From Owenia fusiformis (lineage: Eukaryota; Annelida; Polychaeta; Sabellida; Oweniidae): a DNA stretch of 64,000 nucleotides. The stretch is taken from the NCBI GenBank assembly GCA_903813345.2, contig CAIIXF020000007.1:4037730-4101729 (forward strand), in the 5' to 3' direction. Below, piece by piece: positions 46,043 through 58,604 of this stretch. A model generated the notes under the pieces. It saw only the letters and a list, made by a program, of their open reading frames with translations, had not been told where the DNA came from and did no database searches. Made by a program: the position numbers and the translations under genes. Positions within the stretch are counted from its first letter, which is position 1. The number at the start of each line of letters is the position of its first letter.

Positions 46043-46263
46043 ACGATAAGATCTAAAAGAGAGAAAGGATGAACGGGGAGGTTCAAAAATATACTTGGGA
46101 CAATCATAGACCAAAAAGGGGTTGACATAGCAATCAAAATCAATATGCCATGCCCACTTATTCGAGACTTCTGTGTTTCACATGCATATTTTATTTCAAG
46201 TCACACAATTCATGACAATTGTAGCATTTTTTCTCCACATATATTTTTCTGTACGCTGTAAAG

Positions 46264-46386
46264 TAACAAGTTTTAGGTTTTGATATATATTTCTTTTTTC
46301 TATACATTGGAATATAACAAGTTTTAGGTCTTGATATATATTTCTTTTTTCTATACATTGTAATGTTAAAAGTTTTAGGTTTTGAG
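46264..46386. repeat. 51-bp tandem repeat, ~2.4 copies
   Basis: GTTTTAGGTYTTGATATATA and TTTCTTTTTTCTATACATTG recur with a 51-bp period (starts 46270, 46321, 46372). Confidence 0.8.
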
Positions 46387-46689
46387 TAACTCCCGGGGAG
46401 TAACTAGTATATTTCATTTCTCTTCTGGATACTTCCTTGTGGAGCTTTCCATATTTCGAACTGTATTCACCTCATGCTATCATTAGTCAGAAAGTTTGAA
46501 GCCATCTCCCACGACACAACATTGGAAAGTACAATAAAATGTATTTGGATTGAATTAATACTTGGATTTTGAAGAATAAATTTTCGGCCTTTACATAACT
46601 TTTATGGAAGATTTATATTCGATTTGTATTATTGTTGTATTGACAACCACGATTTACACATTTCTGATACTCTTCAGAAGTATCATTCA

Positions 46690-47005
46690 GCAGAACTTTA
46701 CACGTATTAAACTTACTTAATCAATCTAGGATCTAGGATTCATATAGTACTCGAAGCGCTAACAATATTGTCCAATCAAATCGAGGCTTTCTGTATCACG
46801 TTTTCAACTGCGGTATATATTCCGCAGGTGAGTATCGGGTATTCATTGAAACCAATGTATCATATATTCACCTGCTGAATATGCTATACTCACCTGCGGA
46901 ATATGTCATATACTGCAGGTGAGTGTGGCATATTCACCCGTATCACAATACCACACAACCATAAATATGTGCCATATTCCGCGTAACAACAATGACAATT
47001 AAGAG
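46690..47005 (-). mobile_element. Second copy of the GCGG-ended element of 12.76 kb
   Basis: The reverse complement runs GTTACGCGGAATATGGCAC, then ATTTATGGTTGTGTGG, then the CACCTGCAGTATATGACATA region and AACGTGATACAGAAAGCC, as at 12757-13075. Only this end of the element is clear. Confidence 0.7.
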
Positions 47006-47401
47006 AAAGATACACATTTTTGGCAAAGATGGTCACTCTTGGAATTGCCTGAAACATAATATTGGGTTGATTTAATTTCAAAATAAGTATCGAAACAGTG
47101 AGATAACTAGCCACTACAGCACCATTAGAAGCTTGTATTGTCCTCTTTAATCTAATATTCCAAACAGAAATGAATCGAACGTTTCGGGATTCAGAAATTA
47201 AATGTAACGCATTGAACTTAATAATATATGACGATATTATGTAAGGTAATAGGTAATACTGACCTGCTGATCAGTGTCTTAGCATTTATTATTGTACATT
47301 TTTCATGGATTAAATATAAGGGGTCGGGCAACAATGGTCTACACGACCTGTAATAAATAGGTAATAAGGGTCATTATTATCACAATACTAATGACATTGC
47401 T
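47006..47401. other. Unassigned AT-rich DNA
   Basis: No exon, RNA gene or repeat is recognisable. Confidence 0.4.
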
Positions 47402-47748
47402 CACTTTTTAAAGTTAATTTCCATGCGTAATACAAAAAATAATCGAAATAAATTAATATTGGATGGAGGGGGGGGGGATTGGATGGAGGGGGGGGGGATC
47501 ACGTGTATGTAAGACATGATACTTGAAATTATTCTTAAGACTCCAAATTTTCCATTTTTCATTCTCCAGAGATATAATATCCAGTTTCTTACTGGGGTAC
47601 TGAGTTTAGTTTTTTCAAGTACGCGAGTTCTTGTGAATTTGTTCCATCGTAAAGACATATAAATCCCCCCTCCATCCAATCCCCCCCCCCCTCCATCCAA
47701 TATTAATTTATTTCGATTATTTTTTGTATAACGCATGGAAACTAAATC
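47402..47748. mobile_element. Palindromic element with G-tract/C-tract arms
   Basis: ATTAATATTGGATGGAGG with G runs (47452-47500), and the flanking CGAAATAAATTAAT, are mirrored at 47655-47745. Each arm carries two runs of eight or more G (or C) separated by ATTGGATGGA. The loop is about 150 bases. There is no reliable ORF. Confidence 0.75.
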
Positions 47749-50516
47749 AAAACAAAAAGGATTAAAAGATTCAATTCCTCATTTTTGTTGCAAGATATAT
47801 CAATTCAAACTTGAATATTTACTCTCTACCCTTATTTGCAAATAATAGGACAGTCATTGGAGATTGAATCTATACCAATTTTAGCATTTGGACAGATGGA
47901 CGGAAGTCTTCACTTATCAAACTTTGTTCATTGGGATAATAACAATGATACATATTACTTTTAAAATAGTTTATTTTTAACAAGATGAGAGGTGTACAGA
48001 TCTTGTGAATATGATAATATACAGATACATTATACAACACCAATACCTTATTATCTTCCTAATTTTATCAAGCTTTTAATTTTGATGCATGCATGCATGG
48101 CAAGGTGGTTTTCATTTCGTCCTATTCCCTTCAAATCTCTTTTATAAATTCTTGGATAATTTTATTGGAACCTCACTTTTTGGACACTGGAACAACTGAG
48201 AGATAGGTCACTTATCCTAAATGATTATTCTACAACATGATCTTGGATAATCTTAAAGCTCTTTTCAATCGATAACATTCAAAAATGAATATTTTGTCCA
48301 AACACCTTAAAATTATTCAATACAAACCCAAGGTGAAATATATATTACACTAGAATTAACCACATATTTTTTAATACATTTAATATCAATAACTGTGTTG
48401 TTCAATGTGCAATGAATGCATACAAAATAACTGAAATGTCTTTATTTACTTGATCATCTGCATATAAATCCCTAATACCAGTTCAGTTCATTAGATACAG
48501 TAGAATGGCCATGGAACGTGAACATTATGAACACCTTTCTGAAGTGAAAAAGTTTTTCCCATGTTCTGAAATCCTCATTTTCTACAGATGTATCCATCCT
48601 CAAATTCAGATGGTAAACACCATGAATTTAGAGAATATCTCCAGAAAATATTGCTAAAAATTTAACAAGTTGTGGTCTTATATCTTTTAGAGGCAATGCG
48701 CAAATAGATCAATCTTTTTCTCAAAAATTAGAAGTGATCTCCAAAGGAAGAATCAGCAGAAATGGAAGTCCACTGATAACGGTGCATACGCATTAAATCA
48801 ACGATATTTACGTGAATCTTAGGCCATTCAGAGTTAATGAAACATTTGACTTCCTGTTGAGATAAAGAATCTTTGGAAGGTGGGAGGATATTCAAAAATA
48901 GTGTTTGTTTTCTGAAAATCTGCCTCAATTTTAGGTAGGAAGGGATGTAACACACATATTTAACTTTGAATGACCTCAGAAATACCAGAGAACTATAATG
49001 GATGACAAAGCAATGAAAACTAGATATTTAAAGGGTCATACTTGACTCCCTATTGTATTGTTCTGGGTCAAATATGAACCTTTAACACTAAGTTTTGGTG
49101 GGAGTATATACAAAAATAATGTCACATTCTTTATATATTCTAGTATCTCATTTACATAGGTGGGTTGGCCTTTTCAAAAGAGTATTAATTTTCCAATTCA
49201 TTTGTGCCTAAAACTTCACTTTAGTATTCAGCTTGTTATTCTGATACTCATCACATTTCTGTTTTCCAAATAAGAATATTCTAAAAATGAAATGATGGAT
49301 GAGTATGGCTTCTCAGGAGAAATGGCAGAAAATCTGACACATCTTTGGGAATTAGGAAAGATATAGCATGACTTAAGCATCGCCAGTTGAATATCTAAAC
49401 AATGATTACACATTTAACTTGTAATTATATCAATAATGATACGGAGAATTATTGGAAAAATTTACATGCTGTCTTGCACCCTAAATTCAATATATACAAT
49501 ATGTACTGATCACACCTAGTGTATTACATTTGATTTGTATAATGACCTATGGACATATATATCCCTTCACTATGAATTCCTGTTATCTATACAAGAGGCA
49601 AGTTAAATGGTGTGATAACTTGTGATAACTGTCATCGTGAAATTAACAATCCTTCAAGTTGTTATTGATGGAATAAAATCATGAATGGCCATTGAAGTTC
49701 AGATATTGTTACTCACAAAATTGCCAGCTTTAATACATGTGATTTACATGTAATTAAGGTGTATTATACTTTTAACTTAATTCATGTCATATGTATGTAC
49801 ATGGATTAACATCTGAACAATATTGCATTACAAAGAAAAACAAATAAACAAATATTTACGTATTTGTCACATCTTATCTCTCTTAATACTTCTATAAACA
49901 TATTTTAAGAGCTTTCCAAAGCACAACTTTAAATATAAAGAAAAAATGTTAGAAACTTATTAAATATTCTAGAATACCCAACATCTTAAAGACCCATGCA
50001 TTATAATTCCATAGCTTTGTTTCAACTTATATACGCCACTTTAGTTGATGAGTCTAGCTGGGATATAACCCTGTATGGTATAAATGTTTCACCACACTTT
50101 ATAATACAATTTTGAAAATAGCCCCTACTGAATTTAAAAAACTAAAATTTTCCACCTGTTGCAAGTCTCATGTAGCTACTATTAGCATAATAGTAATAAT
50201 GCATGTTCAAAAAATATTATAGTGAATAATTATCAGCTTCAGATACACATTCTGATTTTTATAAATAAGCTAAATATCATGAATTAACAAAGCTGATAAT
50301 ATAATCTCTACCTCCAATTTATATTACAGTGTTTAACATAGAGAAATTCCATATACATATGAGCACTTCAATATAATGTCACTTCAATATAATGTAACCC
50401 TAGTAATTTTTACCAAACTTAAATTTTGTGCATTCACAAAGTTACATCAAATTTGTGGATTAAATTACATGTATGTATTCTATGAATGTTCATCTCTCTG
50501 GTAGTAATGTACTATT
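47749..50516. other. Long unassigned AT-rich stretch
   Basis: Minus-strand open stretches at 48728-48955 and 49228-49413 have no domain that I recognise and lack clear splice sites. Part may be 3' untranslated sequence of the minus-strand TMED gene. I see no RNA gene. Confidence 0.4.
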
Positions 50517-50736
50517 AACAAAGTTGTTGATTTTCTTTCTCAGAGATTTTTTTTTTTGACGTTTCGTAACCGTTTCTATAGTAATGGTTGCTATTTGTCT
50601 CATTGTTATGTAATAATTAATTATTTCAGTTTGATTCAAATATAATTTTATTTCTGAAGAAGTAGGATGGACATCCTACGAAACATCAAAAAGAAAAAGA
50701 AATATCTCTGAGAAAAAAAATCAACAACTTTGTTAA
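50517..50736. mobile_element. Small inverted-repeat element, ~220 bp
   Basis: ACAAAGTTGTTGATTTTCTT and CTCAGAGATTTTTT (from 50518) return inverted as AATCAACAACTTTGTTA (to 50736). An inner pair, TTGACGTTTCGTA and TACGAAACATCAA, is also inverted. Confidence 0.8.
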
Positions 50737-51424
50737 TACATGTATGTAGTTTCATCATATCCACATGATACATGTACTCATATTAGTAATAAAAATATCT
50801 TGAATGAAATGTTTTCAGTAGAGTTACTGAACATTCTTACAGAACACTCTTATACCTGAACACTCTTATAGAAGTTTCACTGTACATTTCTGCATTCACT
50901 AACCATATTAACAATTTCAACACATAGATGTGTACAAATTATCAAGAATCTCTGTAAAAGTACCATTTACTGTACAAGGTAGAAATCTGTGTTTTTCCAC
51001 CAAAGTCAGTTTTGAATTGTCTTTTGTTATATTTTAATTCTTTTATTACAAAATGTCTACATATAAGAACCTTCCAAAAAATTCCAATGAATAGATGTTT
51101 TTACTTAAAAACAACTCAAAGTGACAATAAAAGACAATATTTACATATTTGTTAAATGAGTAGAAAATGTTGAATGAATTTAATTGAACTATCCCTGTGA
51201 TGTGAATATATATTTACATAATGTTCATAAAGCTGAATTCTATAAGGAAAAAATAATTCTGAATTTAAAACAAATGTCAAATCTATTAATTAAATGTTGT
51301 CTATTTGCATAATAAAAGGGTTCCCAAATGAGATTTATCCATACAGCATTTTCTACTTCCAGATAACAGCAACATTTACATAATATAAGACGCTTACAAA
51401 ACAATTCCCTAGATATAACATACA

Positions 51425-54400
51425 CTAGGTGGCACTAACTCTTGATTTTTTATCGGTGAAAAAGCTACGTAATACAATCACTTGACCTATTCCAATAATT
51501 AAAATAACGACTGTTTGCCCAATTGACCAATATTGTACACGCTCGTTTAGATCTTCAGCGAAAGCACGTCCCTGTGCTTCTCGCAGACGATGGTGGGTCT
51601 GGTAGTCAACGACAACCTTCAATGCCTCATGGACAGTCACAGAACTGCTCTCCATCTGGAAATACAAACATTAATGATTTGTCATATATGATTCATGGTA
51701 TATGACTGTTGTCCACAGGATTTTTTCTTAAGTGGGTACAAAATTCTCATTTTCACAATTCAGACCAAATTTGGTCAAAATATGCCAATTTTTCATGATT
51801 TTTCATTGTACGAAATATATGTATTATGTTTTTAATTTAATGATATATCATATTTTTTGTGTAAAAGTTGTGGAAAGTCATGAGAATGAATAGGGGTAAT
51901 GTTAAAATAAAATGAGAATGTTCACGATGCAAGGTGATGTTGAAAGTACCTACTGATCAATATATATCGGGAGGATACATTGAATTACAAAACACATCAT
52001 GTTCCCCATATTTTAGTGTGAGTACTCTATTCTTGATTTTATTTCTGATGTATTTGTTAATAATTGGTCATTCCTCTATATTTCTTGAACTTTGCGAAAC
52101 GGGGTAGGTGCTAAATATGCAGATTACAGTATATGATTTATCCATCAACCAGTATTTGGGTTATTGCTTGTTGAGACATATGTATGGATGGACAGATGGA
52201 CAGACAGACAGAAAATAGAATGAATGGAAGCTTCTCTATAAATATATTTTCTTTGGATATACATGTATGAGAACCATTGGAGACATATTAATAGTAAAAA
52301 TTGTAAAATAAGCAAACATCTGTTCACATAAGTAAATCTTGCAGCTAGGTTCAGTAATCAGTAATAGTTGAATAATTAAATCTAAGATTTTCTTGGCATG
52401 GTCAAAGTTTTCAAAATACCATGAAAAAGTCATCAGAACTTCGATGTATCCTATTTTCATATAACCAGCCAGGGCATAGGCTAGGCTTTCTACTGAAAAC
52501 GTCTATTACTGACTTATAGCTTTAAAGATAAATTTAACAAGGCATTAAGATCCAAATGTCACCACCTGCCATTTGTTACAGATGCCGAACATCAACCACC
52601 ACCAGCCAACTATCGAACACCATCCACAAAAGAGTTGGAGACATTACCATATGTTATCACTTGTGATGGTGACAGAATATTTCTACCGACCAGATATTAC
52701 ATTTAACTCTATAGACACAATCCTAGTTATGGATATTTTCTTTGGGTAGTTGGCGATCTACCTGGGTCCCAAGCTTCTACAGCCAATGTAAACCTAAATT
52801 AACAAGGGGATGTGCTATAAACCAACCATACAAATTCTACAATTAAGCATTATTTACTGACCTGTGTCAATGCAGTTGCATGTTCTCCCATACCCTCCAG
52901 CAGGGGGTCCTCATCACCAACTTGGAAATCAAAGTAGACAACTTTGTGTGTAAATGTGGAGAACTCATTGCTAAAGCAGAATTTATATGTTCCAGTTGTA
53001 TCAGGGGTCCATGTGAAACTGTCATATTGTTTGCGGGTATCTTTATAAAGAACTTGTTTATTTGAAAGCTGTGTCAATTCCATATCAACGTCATAGTTCC
53101 CTCCAGTCACAACCTGAAATATATTACATGAGAATATGAAATGAAGAAGGAGTGCTCTAGGGGGCAGTATTTTTGGAAGCATTGCTCTTATTTTTAAATG
53201 TCTGGTTGGTTTCAGTACCAGTACAATGTAACATACAGAAGAGTAGGTGTAAATATGTAAATACATGTGTACACGTGTATGTGTGTTATAACATTGTGCT
53301 AACTTTGAACAATAGGTGTGAATAAGCTTGTGCCAAGCCTCTCAAGAAAAGTGGCGATGGTGGACATGTCGAAATGCCCATGACACATCGCAATTGTAAA
53401 AACTCATCCAAAAGAATGTTTCATACAAAACATGGGTCTGATATATAGTGAACAGAACCCCACCCCCTTATGTTATCTATAGGTTAAACCAAGTGCGGAA
53501 AGAAGTTTGAAAAAAGCAAAATAAGGTAAATAAATTTTTTTGCCTTGTCATGTTTACACGATTCTCCTGGTGCGGCTAGAACACTTCGACGAAAAATATA
53601 AATTTTTCTCACCTCAAACCGGCTTATTATTGGTCAGATAATAAACCAAATCGGAGATGTTGTTCAAAATTTAGAATTGATCTGTGCTCCGCCTGTCGTG
53701 AGTGAAAAGACTGATCTTACTCGAGTCTCTAGCCGTCGTTCAATGAATTTAAGTAATATTCTAAAAATGGTTCAGTTAATATTTCATGAATTGAAATGAT
53801 AACGGCTTATCTTGTTGATGAGATATTGAACGTTTTCATTTAAAATAGACGTCGTCTCGTTCTACATTTTGAAAGCATGCCTTTTTTCCGCTATAGCGAT
53901 TAAGTCAAGATGGCCGCTTGTTGTAAAAATTTCCTTCAGTTTTATTTTGTGAATAAATATCCTGCGAAGTAGACCAATTTATGAATTAGGACTGTGTGTA
54001 AAGATCAATGAAGGTGAGTTTATTATGTTTACATCAATAAAAATAAGACAGCTCGGCAATTTAAAGGCAAATTCCAAGGAGGATTGGAAGCCAGGGTTCC
54101 AACTCGATATTCTTTAATCTCCACGCATGCGTCATTTGCTATTCGTGTCTGTATAATTTGTACGACTGCATGGAGAATGACCCGATACTCTCCAACAAAG
54201 CTATCACTAGGTGATTGTTTTGCAGAATATCGGTGTTGCATTCTGGGAGCCAATCCTCCTTGGGCAAATTCAAAACAACAAAGAGTGTCTTATTTATATT
54301 GTATGGCCACAGTCAGTGGCCATTGAATATGGTAAGACTGATCTAAAGGACGTCGTTATAACAAATTCAAATGCTGCGATTTTGAATATTTTTGCGCCAG

Positions 54401-54793
54401 ATCATTTTGGTCTTATTCCATAACAAAAAAAATCAAAACACATTAGAGGTGATCGCGATATTAGAATAAACCTTTCGATAGTGCTGATTATAAATTTATA
54501 GCCAGTTCTAATGCAAGTGAAACAACATCTCAGGAAGCCAATTTTTTCTGATTCATGATGCCTAACCTGGAGTATTGTATAGATTATATCATGGAGAACT
54601 TCCCATAATCCATGGTCTGATTATAATCTTAATCATATCATACCTGAAATTCAAGGGTTGTTTTCTGTCCTTTTTCAATCTCTTCAAAAAAACACTGAAT
54701 AACATTGTCAGGCAACTCGAATGTCAATTCTCCGGCCATAGTCGCGGCCCATATCACAGCAAATATAGTGATTCCTAAAGATAATTTATACAT
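51425..54793 (-). CDS. p24-gamma family cargo receptor (TMED3/TMED7-like), complete, 3 exons
   Basis: The minus-strand exons are 54793-54644, 53113-52862 and 51655-51425 (stop TAG 51427-51425). Both introns are phase 0 and GT/AG. The product has 210 aa, normal for p24 proteins. It cycles between ER and Golgi in COPII/COPI vesicles as a heteromeric cargo receptor. It shows a signal peptide ([20 protein letters not shown]), a GOLD domain starting [19 protein letters not shown] with the paired Cys of that domain (second in [20 protein letters not shown]), a coiled-coil region ([20 protein letters not shown]), a membrane segment ([15 protein letters not shown]) and a short tail with FF and KK ([14 protein letters not shown]) for coat binding. 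VGDEDPLL and [17 protein letters not shown] fit the gamma group best. The gene is divergent from the TBC gene on the right. Confidence 0.95.
51656..52861 (-). other. TMED intron 2
   Basis: Apart from the dispersed repeat at its right-hand end in gene order (51708-51812), I see no exon or structured element. Confidence 0.6.
51708..51812 (+). repeat. Dispersed repeat, second copy of the 5.7-kb family
   Basis: CCACAGGATTTTTTCTTAAG, GGTACAAAATTCTCATTTTC and CAATTCAGACCAAATTTGGT match the reverse complement of 5755-5846. Confidence 0.6.
53114..54043 (-). other. TMED intron 1, proximal part
   Basis: No exon is seen. The TTTTTCTCACCTCA phrase near 53608 recurs near 55968, a possible repeat family. 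Confidence 0.45.
54044..54300. mobile_element. Inverted-repeat element in TMED intron 1
   Basis: AATAAGACAGCTCGGC and AAATTCCAAGGAGGATTGG (54044-54092) are mirrored at 54246-54296. An inner pair, with TCTCCATGCAGTCG-type sequence, is also self-complementary. It is about 255 bp and non-coding. Confidence 0.75.
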
Positions 54794-55376
54794 TTCTGAA
54801 TCCTTGGTTGTTTAAATATAGTTCAGAATCATCAGCCCTTCCAGCAGGGTAATAATAAGTGTACAATCTGGACAAATGTAGATCACTTTACGAAATTTTG
54901 TTTTGCTAAAAGTCAATATGGCCGCGCGCATCCAACGTGGCAAATGCCCGGATGATGCAGACGATGCATTGTATAATATTGTTAGGTCAAAAGATAATAA
55001 CTGAATTTTCCTTTTAATTAGATGAATTTAACATAAAACACTAATATTATATATGGATTAAGTTTTATATAACATTGATCAAAAAGGAATAGTGTTTGAC
55101 CCACTTTACCAAAATGGTACTATCCAGGTCAAATTCTATTCGCAATTCATTTCCGGTGTAAAGTTTTCAAAATGAGAAAGTTTTTTAATTACTTATTAAC
55201 CTGTAGTATTATTGATTCATAGCCATGTTGTCTAAAAGTCACAACATGACATATATCCAAGACTAAGTAAAGTCATAGTTTACCGAGATCGAACACAATT
55301 AGCCAGTAGAATGAAGAAACAGTAAGTTGATAATTTTTTATTCGACCTTTTTTATTTCCTCCACTCCTTCGCTATA
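54794..55376 (-). promoter_or_regulatory. Probable TMED 5' region
   Basis: A locally GC-rich patch (about 54925-54975, with GCCGCGCGCATCC) lies upstream of the TMED ATG in an otherwise AT-rich region. It could be the core promoter or 5' UTR. No TATA box is convincing. Confidence 0.3.
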
Positions 55377-55377
55377 C

Positions 55378-56922
55378 TCTGTTAAGCATGATAAAAGGCA
55401 AGAAGTTTAGTTAGAAATAAAAGAGTTATCTCATGAATGGGACCCTTACATAGCTCCTAAAAGGTAGAAGACACTAAATGGTGTAACACTATAAGCTGAA
55501 TTTTGTCCACATAGAGCATGTGCACGATACTAAAGACATGTAAAATTGAACTGTCAAAAGAACTGAAATATACTTACCAGCTCGCCTCTTCCGGAAGTTA
55601 TGATACGTTATGGTGTAACTACGGTAATTAATTTTAAAATATTGAAAAATCACAAAATACAAGTTCTGAGGTATATATCGCCATTTTTAAGCGAATTAGC
55701 TCATACTATGACTATATATTCGCACCCCCATACACAGATATATATAAACTTCGTCTTCACAATAAATTGAGCTTCTTTCAAATTTCCATTTTTTGAGATA
55801 AGTGCCATTTTCTTACAATTCAAGCTGTAAAAATAGTTGGAAAGTGCTTCCCAGTTGAGGTTAATGGCTTTTATACTTACATTAATGTATGGAGTACTTA
55901 AAATGTACTTAGAATCGTATAAATAGCTCTATTCTGTGAGATTTATTTTTGTTTTTATTTTTATATTTTTCTCACCTCATAATTGAAGAGCTCCGCTGTT
56001 GATTTACATTCAGTTACACGTATTTCCTTGAAAATTCGCCATGATTGGAACAAATGATGGTTGGTTTATGTTTAATTCATTTAGTTTGTATTTGAATCTA
56101 GCTACTTAAACACAAAACATGTCTTCATGTTATGCTAAAGAGCAAAGATCGCGAATTCTAGGTGAAGCCAATTATTTTGCACAAGTCATATCCTGATTGC
56201 ATCATAGTTACTTTGTACTAGTCACATCCTGATTGCATCAGCCAATTCACGTGATTTACAGTTTACACATGGTTTCAATATACATGTTATACTACTTCCG
56301 GGTAGGGTAGTGTTTTATACTTTAAAAACGAAGCCATTTCGATCAGTTTTTATAATCCTTGGTAGAACTGAGAGGTATTACAATACATATTTAAATTAAT
56401 ACACATGAGTGTATTTGATGAACTCTCAAAAAATAAAACCCACAATAATATCTTTTTTATTCACAATTTCATGTCATTGTTTCTAACAAGTCACCTCTTT
56501 CTCTCTTTTCTTTATTTTTGTCAACAGTCAAAATCGGAATTTAAAACTTGGTTTCTTTACAAGCTCTGCTTCTGTAAATACTAAATAACATGAAAAATGT
56601 TAAACCTTACATCCTACACTTATTTGATATGAAATAGGCGATCATTGATTACAAATTAAAATTAATTACCGTAGTTACACCATAACGTATCATAACTTCC
56701 GGTAGAGGCGAGCTGGTGAGTAATTTCTATTATTTTGACAGTTCAATTTTACATGTCTTTAGTATTGTGCACATACTCTATGTGGACAAAATTCAGCTTA
56801 AAGTGTTACACCATTTAGTGTCTTCTACCTTTTAGGAGCCATGTAAGGGTCCCATTCATGAGATAACTCTTTTATTTCTAACTAAACTTCTTGCCTTTTA
56901 TCATGCTTAACAGAGTGTAGAC
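55378..56922. mobile_element. 1.54-kb element with ~260-bp terminal inverted repeats
   Basis: ACTCTGTTAAGCATGATAAA (55378) is mirrored by TTTATCATGCTTAACAGAGT (ending 56917). The arms match almost end to end over about 260 bp, including CCGGAAGTTATGATACG and GTGTAACTACGGTAATTAA. The ~1.0-kb interior has no recognisable ORF. It sits in the intergenic space of the divergent TMED and TBC genes. Confidence 0.85.
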
Positions 56923-57221
56923 CTAAACTAGATCTAAAGCATAGAATGCTTGATTTGAGAACACTAAAGTATGGTTATTAATAAATAAGAGGTAGGTTTT
57001 CAAACTAAATAAGACTTTTCCTTCCGAAATTTTTTGAATAGGGACTCCTAAGATTCTTATCCCAAGGATAGAATGCACCAACGAAGCAAATGTTTTGCTA
57101 TGGCAAAAGGGTATAGCGTTGACACCATTCCGCTTCAATTAAGGGTAATTTCGATGTATGTGGTAACTTGGACACCTTGTTGTTTATTTGCTCACAAGAT
57201 TTTTTTTCTGAAAACAAACGA

Positions 57222-57253
57222 ATGGCGGAGAATGGAAATTCTAATTTTAACAA
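57222..57253 (+). CDS. Possible first coding exon of the TBC gene
   Basis: ATGGCGGAGAATGGAAATTC reads MAENGNSNFN and meets a good donor (AACAA, then GTAGGT). It is the right distance upstream of the TBC exons, and the Met-Ala-Glu start in a GC-richer context is exon-like. No experimental or homology support is visible, and the link to the next exon is unresolved. Confidence 0.3.
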
Positions 57254-57480
57254 GTAGGTGTTGAAGTTACCTCATTTCTCATGTTGATATTTTCCCACCT
57301 GTCGGCGTTACACCCCTTTGGCCTATAGGCAAACAAATCTTTAAAAACTTGATGTGATTTTACCTGTTAAGGTTCAGCTGGAAAGTAACATTTTGGTAAA
57401 TAATTGCTATACCTGCACATGTTATCTCCTGGTACAAAATTAAGTATGAAGGCATGTGTGTATTTCCTTGCTTTTTTCAG

Positions 57481-57650
57481 GAAAGTATCATTCCACTGTC
57501 TTCTTTTAGTAAACCTGGAAACAGGTCAATGGTAGCTGCTGTGTTGTCTGGAAACTTTGAAAGAAAATTTGGAAAAATAGAAAGTGTGAGATATCAGAAT
57601 TTCCTGGAGTTCTCATTAAACTCCTACCAGATATTCTAAAAGAAAACAAT
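57481..57650 (+). CDS. Unresolved exon-like stretch upstream of the TBC gene
   Basis: A strong acceptor (TTGCTTTTTTCAG) ends at 57480. One frame gives ESIIPLSSFSKPGNRSMVAA and remains open to about 57639. From 57582 another frame gives CEISEFPGVLIKLLPDILKE, which looks more protein-like. Either a short intron, a frameshift or chance could explain this. I cannot connect it in phase to the exon at 58605. Confidence 0.25.
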
Positions 57651-57751
57651 GTAATGAAACTTTCCTGACACATGACTTCATACTTTGTTTTGTACCAGAA
57701 AATAACATGTGCAATTTTTTACCAAAATGTTATTTTCCAGCTGTACCTTAA

Positions 57752-58168
57752 GGACAGGGTGCATGTTGGGAAATTTTCTGCATTCCTCAATTGAGTCACA
57801 TGTTATTTTTCAAACATGAATAACTCCTTCCCCACATTGTCTACATCTTCCAAGTTTGCACAAAGAGTGCACCTTTGTGCCTAGAAAAGCCTTGTGAGAA
57901 GGTTTGTTTTGTAAAATGTATAAAAAATGAGAAAATTCAGTGAAAAAAAATTCTGAAAATTTTCTGATTTTTTTCACTGAATTTTCTTGTTTTTTATACA
58001 CTTTATCAAAACATTCTTCTCACAAGTCTTTTCTAGGCACATAAGTGCACTCTTTGTGCAAAACTGGAAGATAAAGACAATGAAGAGAAGGAGTGATTCT
58101 TGTTTGAAAAATAACATGTGACTCAATTGAGGAATGCAGAAAATTTCCCATCATGCACCCTGACCTTA
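57752..58168. mobile_element. Near-perfect palindromic element, ~415 bp
   Basis: AAGGACAGGGTGCATGTTGG and AATTTTCTGCATTCCTCAAT are mirrored at 58115-58168. The arms (~195 bp) meet at an AT-rich centre near 57952, with a loop of only a few bases. It is non-coding. Confidence 0.85.
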
Positions 58169-58604
58169 ATCCTGCATTTGGTACTTTCCATGGAAACACA
58201 AATTCCATGGAAAGAGAAAATGGCTAGGTAGAAATAACATGACATGCCCGCGTAATACGCATGCCTGACTGTAAGTTTGATCCAATTAGATTATTTGATA
58301 CTTTGTGCATGTTACTGGTATCATTTATATCCTCAAATCTCTAGAATCTTTGGATTTCTGATATCAGATAAATAATTTAAGCAGGAATTGGGTTTCAGGC
58401 GAGTGATTACTTTCACCCATTTTGATGCAGAGTTAATGGAAATCATAAATTAAACATGGAAAATTTGAAAAGTCCCTAAAAACAACAGGCGATTTTGTGA
58501 AAACAACCAGTGAAAATTGCCTGTTGCCTGCTGCTACGTTTGTCTCTGTCTTCTCTATAACTCAAAGATATATTGTAATATTCTATTGCAATTTATGTTT
58601 CTAG

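Noticed and set aside
48728-49413. Minus-strand gene with open stretches of 75 and 61 codons
   Set aside because: No recognisable domain, no convincing acceptor/donor pairs, and AT-rich composition as in the surrounding DNA.
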